Both the position numbers and the translations under genes were made by a program. Shown here piece after piece: positions 22,769 to 34,389 of a stretch of DNA of 64,000 nucleotides. Source of the DNA: Berberis thunbergii (lineage: Eukaryota > Streptophyta > Magnoliopsida > Ranunculales > Berberidaceae); NCBI GenBank assembly GCA_003290165.1, contig QNQO01006232.1, positions 186,001-250,000 on the forward strand, read 5' to 3'. Every line of letters starts with the position of its first letter. Position 1 is the stretch's first letter. The notes below the pieces were generated by a model. It was given only the letters and a program-made list of their open reading frames with translations, ran no database searches and was not told where the DNA came from.

Positions 22769-23481
22769 CTAGGTGTGAATGCGCTCAATGTGCGCAAATA
22801 TTCAATATTTTTTAATTTAATTTAAAATTTTAATAATAAGTAAAAGTAAAATTTTACAAAAATTTACCAAATATTTCTAAGCAAAAAAAATAAAAATTGT
22901 AACAAACAATTACACTCTCACTATTATAAGGGCTTATTTATAGTTTTTTTTATTATTTTTATTATTTTTTTTATAGATAATTAGAGGGTTCCAAATAAAT
23001 TATGTTACGGGCTTAAGTATAATTAATCAATGTTTAAGAGAGGCTGAGTTTGATTGTAAGAATATGAAATGTGGATGTCAAAATGGAAAATCATAAAGTT
23101 AGTTGTAAGGGTTTTTTTTTATGATTTAGAAATAATATGAGGGGCTTTAAATTAATTATGCTAGGGGCTTAGATATAAATTATTATTGTTTAAGGGGCTG
23201 ATTTGGATTGTAAAAATTATTAAGTGTAGAGGGCAAAATGGGAAATGCAAATGTTAGATTTAGGGCTTAAATATAATTAATGAATATTTAAAGGACTGTG
23301 GTATAATTATATAATGTTTTGGAGAGCTGAATTTTAAATATAAATAAAATTAAGTTGTGAGGGAAAAATGTTTAATATTGTTATTATTTGAATGACATAA
23401 ATACCCCCATCGCTTTTTATTTTTTCTTGTAAATATTAAAGAGTTTGAGGGCAGAATCGAAAACAAAAATCAGGTTGAAGA
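22769..23481 (-). mobile_element. Second Helitron-like segment (3' end clear, 5' end tentative)
   Basis: On the minus strand the low end reads TGCGC, loop ACATTGA, GCGCA, then TTCACACCTAG followed by TTTATT: a hairpin 11 bases before CTAG. The inside is AT-rich with repeated GGGGCTTA/GGGGCTGA motifs. I place the 5' end at TCTTCAACCTG (high end 23481), but the base before it is G, not the expected A, so that border is a guess. Confidence 0.5.
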
Positions 23482-24139
23482 CACTAGTTTATTGTTCATT
23501 AGAGTGAATTGGCGTTATAGATGTTTAGATAACGATAATTATCATCATCAAAATTTTGGTCTAATTGAGGAGCAAACAAATAAACTAAGGGTGTGTTTGG
23601 TTGCATGGAATCCTAAGGCGGGAATTGGAATCCCATGCCATGAACTTGACTAACTTTGATGTTTGGTTGTCCATGGGAATTGGATTCCAATTCCTATTGT
23701 GAGTGTTTGGTTGCCCAAAACTAATCATGGGAATTTTTTAAATTTTTTTTTTTTTTTTCATTTTGAAGATCCCACAATTCTACTTTTATATATAAACTAG
23801 AATATGGTTTTGATTTTGCTTCCTGCAAAACATCCTTACAGTATCATTTTAAACTCGACGTCTGCTTAAATCTTTCAATGAGAAATCAACATTCAATACT
23901 GGTATTCAGAATTCTAATAAAAAAATTTAGCAATATATATTTTGACTAAAATTTTCAAAATGAAATCATGTTTACTGCATAAACATAACAAGTCCTAAAC
24001 CACATACTCCCAAACACCAATTAAACAAAATCCAAACTTTCTAACTCCTTGATTACTAATCAAAACACACAAAAAGGATTAAAGACAAGAAGCCAATTAC
24101 TTTTGCTCCAAACTAATTATCCTCCAACTCTGCAAGAAC

Positions 24140-24611
24140 CCAACCCTCCTTTATTTTTTTCAGTCAATCCTAAAAAGAAAGTACCAAGCTCTACGTTCCC
24201 ATTGAACTTTCTCATGATTTTTAAAATTTGACATTTGGTAAGTCCAGGAACCGCCCCTACAGCCTTTTCAACTTATTGCCAAGGGAAGGTTTCGAATCGT
24301 ATAGGTATAACACTCGCTTGCTCAAATGCCTTGCATATACTCAATATGGCCTTAGCAAACTCGGGATCATCGTTGTCACATGTTCGCTTGCGTTTGCGAG
24401 ACGATGTAGCAGAACCCAAGGCAACATCTTTCCTGTCTCCAATGTCTGTAAGGACACTTTCACTTACTTCAACCATGGGTACATTGTCATCATCACGACT
24501 TGCTATACAGTGATCGTCAATTGCTTGATAATTTCCTATTATGATTGTAAGGTCGCCATAGTATGGAAAGATTTTGCCACGAACTTTTTTTGCTTTCTTG
24601 TGTGCCTAAAC
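24140..24611 (-). pseudogene. Harbinger-associated Myb/SANT-like protein, C-terminal part
   Basis: On the minus strand an acceptor TTTAG precedes HKKAKKVRGKIFPYYGDLTI, then IIGNYQAIDDHC, SSRKRKRTCDNDDPEFAKAI and FETFPWQ, a stop (TAA where CAA is expected), then VEKAVGAVPGLTKCQILKIM and NVELGTFF. The segment K...FPYYxDL followed by a basic patch and a helical tail is the form of plant Myb/SANT-like proteins encoded next to PIF/Harbinger transposases. Upstream exons with the Myb fold itself are not visible. It lies 0.55 kb inside the left inverted repeat, as expected for the second ORF of such an element. Confidence 0.65.
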
Positions 24612-25529
24612 AATGTTAAGAAATATAATTGAGAAAACAATCTAACATAACTCAAGTCTGAAAAACACCATTAATCCATAAAAGAATCACTGAAGCCACA
24701 TAACACGATACTAACTTCCCATTTACTTTGTCAGATAAAGGACATAATATGAATACATACCAGAAATCTCAGTGCAGTCACAGTGGATCTATGCACAACA
24801 CCTAACCATGGGTATCATTTAACAAATTGTTCTTCAGATTCCCGTGACAACAACATAATCAACTTTTAATTATTTATCTAAAGATGCTCTATAATAGCAG
24901 TCCCAAAATTAAAATTCTACAGGTATGTATGTGCTTTAGATGATTCTGCAGATTCCAAGATCATCTAATGGACTCTGCAATGTAGACTTGAAATGCAGAT
25001 GACGAGTCTTTGCACGAAATCGTTTTTTCTACCCAACAAAAATATAATATATACCAGCTAATAAGATCCAAGTACTAAACTTTTTCTATGCCAAATAAAA
25101 CATGAAAATCTAAAATTTGACAGCCACAGATACTACAAAAATTCTAAAAGTATCACCAACCACAGATACTAGAATAAATGCAAAAGTTCTACTATGTATC
25201 TATGTATCATTGTTAACTGTTTACTGATTGCTTATGCATATTCTTGTGTATGCAGATGGTGGATGAAGTCCTAATAGATACTCAAACAGCTGGAAAAGGA
25301 TCAGATGATATTGAAAAGAGGAGTGGTCCACCCAGAGATAAGCTTCAGGAAGTGAAAGAAGAAAAGGAGATCCTTGATCCATAGTCGCCTATTCCAGCTT
25401 CCAAACCTGAAGTTAATGAAAATGCCAATGGGACTCGAGAACAATATGTTTTAAAGTCATGTTTGGCCTCTGATTTTCTTGTTCCTATAAACAAGAGAAA
25501 GCGAGTCCAAAGGAAACCTCATTTGGGTG

Positions 25530-26762
25530 TAGGGATGGCAACGGGGCGGATTGGAGCAATCCGTCAGTAACATCGGATCCCCAATCCGCCCCACAAATCT
25601 GTTTGCAATTTTAAATCAAAATCCATAACCGCCCCGTGCGGATGCGCGGATATTCGCCCCGCTCCGCAAATCCGCACAAAATTATAACAAAAAATAAAAA
25701 AATCAATATCTGAACTGGTAAAAAAATACAAAAAATTCTGAATTACAAAAAATTATGAATTACAATTTACAAAGAATTCGTACAAAAAAATTACAAAAAA
25801 TTCTTAATTACAATTTACAAAGAATTCGTACAAAAAAATACAAAAAAAAAATCAATCTCTGGATGACAGGATCTGATTTCAGATATGAGATCAGATCTGA
25901 AATCAGATCAGATAGATCATATCAGATCAGAGATCTCGGATCTGATATCAGATCTGATCTCGGATGAGATCTCGGATCTGATCAGATCCAAGATAAAATT
26001 TGATCAGATCTTAGATCTTGGATCTTGATCTTAGATCTGGATCTAAGAGATCTAGATCTAAGAGATCTAGATCTAAGAGATCTAGAGATCTAGATCTAAG
26101 ATCTGGATCTAAGATTAGTCTGATCAGAGAAGGAGAAGGAGATTCGAAGAAGGAGAAGGGGCGATCTCTGCGAGAGGGAGATCTCTCTGCGAGGGAGGCA
26201 GATCTCTCGCGGTCGACGTGGTGTGAGGGACCTCTCGAGGTCGACGCGGTGTGAGGGAGGCAGATATCTCGAGGGAGCAGGGAGGCAGAATGGCAGATCT
26301 CTCGAGGGAGGCAGATCTCTCGCGGCGTGAAGGGAGAGAGAGGATCTCGCGACCTTGTTGCGTGAGGGAGGACGACGACGCGACGTGGTGTGCGGTGTGA
26401 AGGAGGGCGACGTGGGCGACGCTGCTCTGTGAGAGTGAGTGGAGAGCTTGTGCTCTGTGAGAGGGAGCGTTTGGTGAGGGTGAGGGGAGCGTTTGGTGAG
26501 GGTGGGTGAGGGAGCGAATGAATTAATGAAATGAGCGATTGTGAATGAATTGTGATTTGTGAAAAAAAGTTAATCCTTTATATAGGTGAAGGGCACTTTT
26601 GTAAATTTGTTGGTTAAACGAATATGGCCAAATTCGTATCCGCCCCGAATAGTGAACAGATATTTTTGGATACCCGAAAACCCATTCAGCCATATCCAAA
26701 ACCGCCCCAAACGGATTGGGTGGGGCGGATATCCGTGAAAATCCGCCCCACTACCATCCCTA
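25530..26762. mobile_element. hAT-type element (TAGGGATGGCA ends), 1.23 kb
   Basis: Ends TAGGGATGGCAACGGGGCGG and CCGCCCCACTACCATCCCTA are inverted. The perfect 8-bp duplication TTTGGGTG lies at 25522-25529 and 26763-26770. No transposase. The interior contains a GATC-rich block and a GAGGGAG-rich block. Same family as the element at 57604-59139. Confidence 0.88.
25866..26130. repeat. Dense GATC / AGATCT low-complexity block
   Basis: Almost continuous overlapping AGATCT, GATCAGATC, CTAGATCTAAG and GGATCT motifs for about 265 bases. The sequence is nearly self-complementary, so many alternative hairpins are possible. A purine-rich GAGGGAGGCAGATCTCTCG repeat follows to 26.34 kb. Confidence 0.85.
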
Positions 26763-28396
26763 TTTGGGTGCTTGGAAAGCCGCTAAAATATATAAGCGAA
26801 AATCACTTGGTAAATCTGATAAGTAGTGTTGTTCTGAAGTCTGGCTGGATTGTTATATGCATTTTGAAAGTTGTATAGAGAAACACTTTGGTATTGTCAG
26901 ATTCATGTGAAATATACCTTGTTTGATTAGGTTGATCTGCAGTCCTAGTGGTTCACGCCCTAGAAAAAAGTATTCTACTCATGCTACATTGAACATGTAG
27001 GAAGAAAGAAAATTGTTTATATTTACTCTATGTTGGAAGAAAAAAATTAGTTTGACCGAGACCGAGACCGATGCAGCTCTATTGTAACTTTTTTCAATTG
27101 GTTTACATAGTTGATCTTTTGAATTGAGATCAAATGCCCACCCTCGGTCAAAATGCTATTATTTGCAGTGCTTATATTCTCACCCCACCCTTCTCCATAA
27201 AAAAATGAATCTCATGGAATCGAAAAAAGCAGGTGTAATGTGGGAAAGGATTTACATTTCATGAGAAAAGAATTTATTATAATTTTACCGCTTGCTTGTG
27301 ATGACATATTTCCACTTCACTTTCTTATCAGTTTTTTTGACACTTGGCAATCCAGTATTAGCCACTGAATGGGAAGTACATCATCACTGGATGCTTAAAA
27401 TTTGTTGTATATGTGATCGGATATACGGGAATGGAAAACTAAATGTAGTTTGGGGGAGTTGTTTAACAAACGTGGAATAAGAGTGTGGGGTATGTTAGAT
27501 TGGAGGATGGGCTATCTTGTGAGATTAGATAAGAGAAATAGGGTATGCAAAGTGTTCATAAACTTTCACAACTTTGACAAAAATAATGCACAATGTCAAG
27601 TAGAAGACTACATATAGAGTACTCATGAGTTGAGCTTTTGAATCCAAAATGGCCGGTACAATGAGCACTAGTTTCCACAACCTGCAATAACACATTTTAC
27701 ATTACCCCAACATGTCAAAAAAAAAAAAACTCAATGAATGTAAGGGTGAAAACTCAATGAATAAAAACTCAACATTTTACAACAATATCTAGCAAGTAAA
27801 CCTGACATCAATATATGGGAATATAATATGCACCCTAACACGGTGCTTCTAGATGTATGATTTTCATTCATCCTCAAATTTACTAACACATGTTACTTCA
27901 GTCAGCATATGGAGCTACAAACTATAAACTAATTATTCAAAACAGTTTGAACATTGTTTCATGTATCATGGAGAGATTTTTCCCCAACACTATTGTCAAG
28001 GAATCATACAACACCATACCAACAACCTAATCAGGTAGTCTGACTGTATGACCTGGTAAGCTAACTCCCCAAACCCACACCATGGATTCTCATTCCCAGA
28101 TATTCACAATGTAGCCATAAAATTGCAGAGAGCAAAAGAGGCATACAAGGAATTTGCAGGGATTGAGGAGCAGGCAAACACTGGGGAGGATAATGTAAAT
28201 CCCATCTTTGAAAACATATAAAAAAACACATACATACATACATGACTTTGTGAATAATGTAAATCCCAAATTTGAATTTTTTTTTACAAAAATTCAAGCC
28301 AAATTGATAGATCGGCAGATGAAGAGGACGAAATCTGTACCTGAAGAGATGGAGATCAGCCAACGAATAAGTTGAAAAGGATATGAAGAAAAACAG

Positions 28397-28635
28397 ATCC
28401 TTCTCCTTGTCAACAAACCCTTGAACTGGTTTGGTTTGGCTTGGCAATGAAGAGCAAATCGAGTGAGATCGAAGAGAAAGGATCGCGGAGGAAAAGTAGA
28501 GAAGATACGAAGAACAACACCGATCGGCAGATGAAGAGGACGATCGAGAGGTCGAGAGGACGATGAAGAGGATGATCAGCATATGAAGAGGGCGATCGGC
28601 AAATCCTTCTCCTTGTCAACAAACCCTTGAACTGG
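28397..28635. repeat. 33-bp direct repeat pair in the Harbinger element
   Basis: ATCCTTCTCCTTGTCAACAA plus ACCCTTGAACTGG occurs at 28397-28429 and 28603-28635 without mismatch. Between the copies are GATCG(G/A)-AGATGAAGAGG short repeats. The minus-strand frames here are serine/leucine-rich and not convincing. Confidence 0.8.
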
Positions 28636-28912
28636 AGCAATTTTTGTCAAATGCAGCAACAGATCGAGAGAGGAAGACCCGTGAATTGTTTTCCCAATAT
28701 GAGTGAGGCGTCTGATTCCCACCTTGGTGGGAATCTACGACACATGATGGCATCCCATGCCCACCTCTAAAATCCCAAACAAACACTCAAAATATTATTC
28801 CAAGTGGGAATAGGATTCCTATTCCCACGGAATGTGTGCAACCAAACACACCCTAAGGGTAAAAGTACATAATTTTACATCTTTAGTAATGGGCCTTTAT
28901 GAAAAACCAAAT

Positions 28913-29139
28913 GAGTGAGGCTACCTGTCGAGGAAACCAGCGAGGGAGGGAGGGAGGACCCTCCATCCCCCTGGCGATGCGTGCATCCCATTCCCTGCAC
29001 GCATCGCAAGGAGGATGGAGGGTCCTCCCTCCCTCGCTGTTTTCCTTGCTGGTTTCCTCGACAAATAGAATTTCCCAAACCAGGACCCTCCATCCCTCGC
29101 TGTTTTCCTTGCTGGTTTCCTCGACAGATAGAATTTCCC
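28913..29139. mobile_element. Foldback MITE 1 (TGTCGAGGAAA family), 9-bp duplication
   Basis: Long inverted arms built on CTGTCGAGGAAACCAGCGAG. The perfect 9-bp duplication AAACCAAAT lies at 28904-28912 and 29140-29148. The right arm is tandemly duplicated (about 64 bp, AGGACCCTCCATCCCTCGCT onward). 9-bp duplications suggest the Mutator superfamily. No ORF of its own. Confidence 0.8.
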
Positions 29140-29148
29140 AAACCAAAT

Positions 29149-29828
29149 ACATTATTGCAATTCAAGTCTTTGGACAAACATAGTAACGTGTAAGTAGTTC
29201 TCTCAAAGCAACTAAGATTAATTAATGTAAATAAAGTAAAATCGAGCTTGACCAAACAATAATCTTCTTTTGGGCGAGTCATTGAACGCATAAATAGATC
29301 TCAAAAATATTTTACTTAAATTAATTACCTTAGACCGTAAATGAACCGACCAAAACAACAACCTTCCTTTGGGCCAATTGTTATTTGTATTGGTCATGAC
29401 ACAACCATATGCAATCCACTAAACTAAGAAACTTAAATTTAAGTTCAAATAAAGTTTCATGAAAGAGGTCACGTAGATGACGTTTCACAAAATTTGACCT
29501 AAATTAAATTTTTTTTATTGCTAATTAAAATATACCTGAAGTGCTCCTGAAAAAAAAATACAACTAATTTGTATTTCACGGTATTCAACTTGGGCATCAT
29601 GTACTAGGTTTAGATTGTTAAGTTATTACATGCACTATTGAATTCTGACCCAATAGGCCAAACATGCCTGACATGCCCAACAAACAAACAAGCCCAATAG
29701 GCAAACCAGTCCAAACAAGACTTGAATCGGCTAATTGGACTGAACTAGATCATCAGGACTTAACAAGTCAGCTGGTTCAGACCTAACCAATCTGTCTGGT
29801 CCGAACTGAACCAATCCATTTGTCATAA
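29149..29828. other. Intergenic sequence, nothing recognised
   Basis: AT-rich. It contains a run of GTCC/GACC-type short motifs at 29640-29820 (CCAATAGGC twice, GGTTCAG and similar) that may be part of an old repeat. No coding frame. Confidence 0.35.
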
Positions 29829-29837
29829 TAAATAGAT

Positions 29838-30022
29838 CAAAAATTCTAAATGTCGAGGAAGTGGGCGAGGAAAACAGCGAGGGATGGAGAAAGGGGGCCG
29901 TCCATCCCCCTCGGGATGTGTGCATGAAAAAAGACGACGCGCATCCAGAGGGGGATGGACGCCCCCCTTTCTCCCTCCCTCGCTGTTTTCCTCGCCCACT
30001 TCCTCGACAGGTAGAAGTGCTC
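29838..30022. mobile_element. Foldback MITE 2 (TGTCGAGGAAG family)
   Basis: The left arm TGTCGAGGAAGTGGGCGAGG and its complement near the right end pair over more than 30 bp and continue with AAAACAGCGAGGGA. Duplications TAAATAGAT (29829-29837) and TAAATAAAT (30023-30031), 8/9. Same family as MITEs 1 and 3. Confidence 0.8.
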
Positions 30023-30031
30023 TAAATAAAT

Positions 30032-30766
30032 CCAATAACCAGCCAGGCCCAATGAGCATCCAGACCCAATACTGGCTTCCTTGACAGCTAGCCTTACTCT
30101 TTTCTCTATCACGACCAAAACAGAAGAGTTTCTTCCTCATCCTCCAAAACACCATCGCCTGCCGTCAGGACCGACTAAAGTTAGAAATACGATTGATGAT
30201 TGATTGGAGCAGCCAATGTAGTAAGACGATCGAATAGAAGAATTGATCGAACAAGGCATTCGACGGGAATACGATGGAGCAAGATGATCGAATAGAAGAA
30301 TCGATCGAGCAAGGCAATTGACTGGAATAAACAACTGAAGCTATTGTCGATCGAGGGAGGAGGAAGGTTATGTGGATGAACGATTAAAGGGATCGATCAT
30401 ATATGATGCAGCAAAGGGGCTGGGCAGGCGAACGAAAGTGTCAACAGACCTTGATGATCGACTGAAAAAAGTACGCTCATTTTTTAAAGAACTGTAATAT
30501 CTTTAATTTAGGTTTGTTCAATGTTGTCAACTACCACCGAATACCCAAACTACTACAGACCACCAAAATAAACTTATGCGCTGATTAGAAACATCTAAAC
30601 CACAATCTAGCTGTCGAGAGAACCAGATCCAGCGTATCATATTTCTAGGGTTTAGGTAAAACTAACGTGAGGGCTTGATAAATTAATCAAATAATAAGAA
30701 AACAGTAAACTTTAGGTTTTCTTTGATGATTCTCACAATGAGTCTCTAATGTCACTTACTAGAATA
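30032..30766. other. Intergenic sequence with a local ~60-bp duplication
   Basis: At 30225-30335 the string GATCGAATAGAAGAA(T)(T/C)GATCGA recurs with GCAAGGCA(A/T)T, a short imperfect duplication. No coding frame recognised elsewhere in this stretch. Confidence 0.4.
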
Positions 30767-30776
30767 ATATTAGATT

Positions 30777-30941
30777 GAAAATTCTAAATGGCAAGGAAAT
30801 GGGTGACGGGGGGTGGGTGTGACCGCTCACCCCCTCGAGATGCATGCCTGTGCTCTCGAGATGCACACCTTCACGAATCTCGAGGGAGATGAGTGGTAAT
30901 ACCCACCCCCTCGCCCCTTTCCTCGACGGCTAGAAGGGCTC
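30777..30941. mobile_element. Foldback MITE 3 (same family, diverged)
   Basis: Flanked by ATATTAGATT on both sides (30767-30776 and 30942-30951), a perfect 9-10 bp duplication. Arms GGCAAGGAAATGGGTGACGG and CCCTCGCCCCTTTCCTCGACG. The centre has two CTCGAGATGCA motifs. Confidence 0.8.
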
Positions 30942-30998
30942 ATATTAGATTCACACCAAGACCTCGTGTCAATAATAAATGAAGAACAATTTAATTAA

Positions 30999-31436
30999 TG
31001 CGTACTTGAAGCCATTTACGAAGATTACGCACAAAGCAATCCTCACAAACCAAACAACACACATCAAAGAAGTCTTCTACCTCCATAACCTTCATATTTC
31101 TCTCAAATCGGATGAGAAAGTAAGAGGTAGAATTACGTTTGGAGTTGGTACCTCAGCCGTATATATAGAGCCTTCATTCTATTATTAGCCCATCATCAAT
31201 AATAGAATTATAGTAGGGTTTAAATTGGTATCTACACATAAATAACTTCCATACTCAATTTACTAACACATGTCAAGACCTATAACATGTAATTAGAAAC
31301 GTGATTATGACTCTGGTCTTGTTTCTTAATGAACACAACTAATCGAGTAATCAAACACAACTCACCTATATTTCGAGAGTCTACAACATATAATAATATG
31401 AGTTATGTAGATCCACCTTAAGGGAATTTTCTAATA
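30999..31436 (-). repeat. LTR copy of the Copia F family
   Basis: Starts TGCGTACTTGAAGCC and ends AATTTTCTAATA (CA changed to TA). It aligns end to end with the F 3' LTR (9263-9667 plus 19590-19632). I see no polypurine tract or tRNA primer site beside it and no matching flanking 5-mers, so it is a solo LTR or a remnant. It is the uninterrupted reference that fixes the Helitron borders. Confidence 0.7.
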
Positions 31437-31441
31437 GGTCA

Positions 31442-32036
31442 TTGTCACTATCTCTTTTTCTCTCTACAAGAACCTGCATTGTTCAATTATAATGACCAAT
31501 CACTTCATTTTACAACGTTTGGCACTAGTATTTTAGCTTCAAATGAGCATTACCGAACGTTTTGAAATCTTATTAACAAGTGAAAGTCATCCCAAATGAC
31601 CGAACTCGCAAAAGAACTCTAAGGCTCTACATGCTTTCACAACCATATCACCATTTAATATTTTAGTAACGATACACTTTTTACATGACTAAATGGTGCA
31701 TTTTGATTTCATAACATACTTGTGGCTTGTGAAGCAAATACAAACATTGACATTCATGCAAGGTTTTTTTTTCCCCGCAATAACAATAAATTCTACAAAC
31801 ATGATTAATGGTAGTCACCTTCCGATGTCTCAAGATTCTACATGATCTCAATGAAATTTCTAATAAGACTGAAGTCACCAACTTGAACTGCTATGTCATC
31901 GTTACATGAAATTTCTTGTAAATTCTTAACTCGCCAACATGAACTACCATGTCACTACTGTATGGCTCGATTTCCATCCTAGCTGTGAAATCCTGGTTCT
32001 CGATCTAGCATTTTTCAAGAGAAAAGTAAAGATGGA
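31442..32036. other. Intergenic sequence, nothing recognised
   Basis: AT-rich, with two similar phrases (CACCAACTTGAACTGCTATGTC near 31880 and GCCAACATGAACTACCATGTC near 31935). No coding frame. Confidence 0.35.
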
Positions 32037-32195
32037 ATCGAGTGACAACTAGTGTGCTAACAAAGCTTGACCATCAAATTGATGAAATCCATCAACACAA
32101 ATCTTTTGAGTTGCAAAGCTTTTTCACACATCATAACTTAAAATTTTCTCCACTAATAACTAAATTCTCTTAGTTTCCTATTTCTTTCTCCATTT
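32037..32195 (+). repeat. Long inverted repeat, left arm
   Basis: ATCGAGTGACAACTAGTGTG and the following ~150 bp pair with the complement of 41571-41740. Shared phrases include CATCAAATTGATRAAATCCA and GAGTTGMAAAGCTTT, then CACRCATCATAACT and TTTTCTCCACT. It encloses the nested stack from 32.5 to 41.2 kb. No duplications were found outside the arms. Confidence 0.75.
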
Positions 32196-33389
32196 TTCAT
32201 ATCCTCTTAATTTTCTTTCTTTCCTTTTTCTTTCCCGCTCTCTTTTGTCATCCCTCTTCCCTTTTTTCTCTTTCTTTATGAAATAGAAAACAATGTGAAC
32301 AAAATCCAACATGAAGAAGAAAATAAATTGCTAAGACAGTTGAAGAAAGACTTTTTCTATAAAACTGTAAAAAATAAATATTAAGTCATCAACATCAAAG
32401 TTTTTCTTATGTGATTAAAGCTAACAAAAGGAACATGAAAATATACACGTTTCACTTGAGAATGACTGAAATTAGGGGTGGGCATCCCATCCTGTGATCT
32501 TGATCCTATCACATCCCAATTTTTCCGGGTCCTTTTAGGATTGACCAATCTCATTTCGATCGCGTCCTGATCTAAAGTAGATGAGATCAGGATGGAGATT
32601 TTCAATCATGCCCATCTCGTGCAGTCCCAAACTGATTTTTTTAATATTAATAATAAATTTTAAGTAATAATAACTAATTTGAAAAAAAAACACTCCGCAT
32701 TTCTGAAGTGAGGTACAATAAGCTATAAATTTCAAGTAAACAAGCATTAAGATGTCACTACAATGGGGTCTGTTAAACAACTGACAGCAACGAGGAAACA
32801 AAATAAGAAGTAAACCAATATTTCTTTGTACACATTTGAGACGACTTCTCAAGGAAAACCAAAACCATTTGCCCCATAGTAATGTATAGTGACACAGATG
32901 AGAATTACATATTCAACAAAGCCAAGCATTCTCCAAACTGAACAAGGTGGGGAAGATCATAATGTCGTTAGAAAAAATAATTTCCTAGACAAATTTTCTG
33001 TAAAAATCTTAATGCTTCCAGAGAACACTATTACTGTCTGCTACAAGAATTCCCTTGCTGCTTTGATGAAACACTAACCAAAATCACACAGAAAGTTCAA
33101 GACAACAAAGCGATTGTTGGAAACAATCTATAATAGAGAAAGATAATTAGAAAGGAGGAATATGTGGTAATCTGAAGCTTGCTGTAGCAATGTCCTTAAG
33201 ACAATATTCAACACAACATATCCGTTTCTGTGTCCTAATGCACTTTAGACCAGAAACTCACGCGAACAAATAAATGACAACTCTGAAATGAACAAGTATA
33301 TAACTTGTTTGTATTGTATGTAAACTATAACTCTATCTCTCTACTTCTTGTTGTAATGTTGTTATTGTTCAGTGATTTCAAATGGTCAA

Positions 33390-33910
33390 TTTGAAGTCCT
33401 TATAACAAATAAAAGACACAAACACAAATGACCAAGCACACCTACTGGCCTGGAGACGTATGAATACAATCCTAGCTGAAATAGTTAGGATTGTTTGTCC
33501 AAAATGTGTAAGAAACCTAACCAAGCCCAAGCCCAAGCCTGATCTGAGCCGACCGGACAACGATTGTGCGCGTGTGGTATATTTAACACTATTCATATTT
33601 AACATAGTCTCCGTTCATAAGGACCTATTGTACCACTTGGGGCACACATTATGTAACTAATACATAGTATATAAACAAGATAAAATCTATATTACAATTT
33701 AGAGTGGTGTTTTACAATTCATTGCTGACTGGGATAAAGTCAAATCAAAAGGATTTTACATAATTTTTAGATATTAGATATGGACTAAAGCTACTTTACA
33801 TATTAGATATGGGACTAAAATAATTTTTTGCTCAAGGATCTTATTTAATTAATTTACATAATTTACAATTTACTTATTCAATAATTATGGAAATACATAA
33901 ATTTTCAACA
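33390..33910 (-). repeat. 3' LTR of Copia E
   Basis: High end AATTTTCAACA at 33910, preceded on the minus strand by purine tract CATGTGGAGGAT. It contains about 100 bp (33680-33790) not present in the 5' LTR. The low end is approximate because the match to the other LTR fades near 33400. Confidence 0.6.
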
Positions 33911-34389
33911 ATCCTCCACATGAATGAGAAAATTGTAAAATTTCAAGAGTACATGGAACAATGCTCTATCAGGATATGTAGCTTTCACTTTGAACCTTCC
34001 TTAGTAAAAGAGTATCGGAATTATTTAACTAATCAGTGAACTATTTCATCTTGACCTTCCTTGTTGATATAAAAAAAACAATAAACTTTAAATGACATCA
34101 TTCCATTCAAATTTTATTCTCGGTTGTGTTCGTTTTGGCCTTGAACATTTTTCAGTTCTGTAAGTGCTACTAGAGATTTTAGCCTGATAAAAATCTCGTA
34201 GAGCCGACCCAGCTCACACTTACATAGGTGATCGCTTCTATAAGAAACATCGTACAATACCCCACTTGTCTTTTAGAAGATATAGATGTAATTAAAAACA
34301 ATGTGTATCATTGTTCATCCTTCTATAAGAAAATATTATACTCTTAAGTGCTCAACAATGAATTATTTCTCACTAGTTTTCTTTTTGAA

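Larger units (their letters stand above)
25254..26826 (+). pseudogene. Captured exon of an unrecognised gene, split by a hAT element
   Basis: After an acceptor (TGTATGCAG) the plus-strand frame runs DEVLIDTQTAGKGSDDIEKR, then LQEVKEEKEILDP, a TAG at 25382-25384, then ASKPEVNENANGTREQYVLK, CLASDFLVPINKRKR and QRKPHLG. The hAT element at 25530 interrupts it. After the 8-bp duplication the same frame resumes GAWKAAKIYKRKSLGKSDK and stops at TAG 26824-26826. The continuous frame across the insertion and the acidic-then-basic composition suggest the last exon of a nuclear protein, but I do not recognise the family. It may be cargo of the surrounding Harbinger element. Confidence 0.5.
23589..28853. 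mobile_element. PIF/Harbinger-type DNA transposon, 5.27 kb
   Basis: Terminal inverted repeats GGGTGTGTTTGGTTGCA (left) and its complement at the right end, flanked by TAA on both sides (23586-23588 and 28854-28856). TAA duplication with these termini is the PIF/Harbinger pattern. It contains a Myb/SANT-like ORF remnant near the left end, a captured exon on the plus strand and a nested hAT element. I found no DDE transposase. The right part (27.5-28.8 kb) is non-coding, with a 33-bp direct repeat. Confidence 0.8.

Noticed and set aside
24049..24231. Plus-strand frame near the left end of the Harbinger element
   Set aside because: It lies opposite the tail of the Myb/SANT-like ORF and has no family resemblance.
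30999..31436. 5' LTR of Copia F
   Set aside because: It aligns with the F 3' LTR, but no primer-binding site or gag leader adjoins it, and a Harbinger element and MITEs lie between. I call it only an LTR of the F family.
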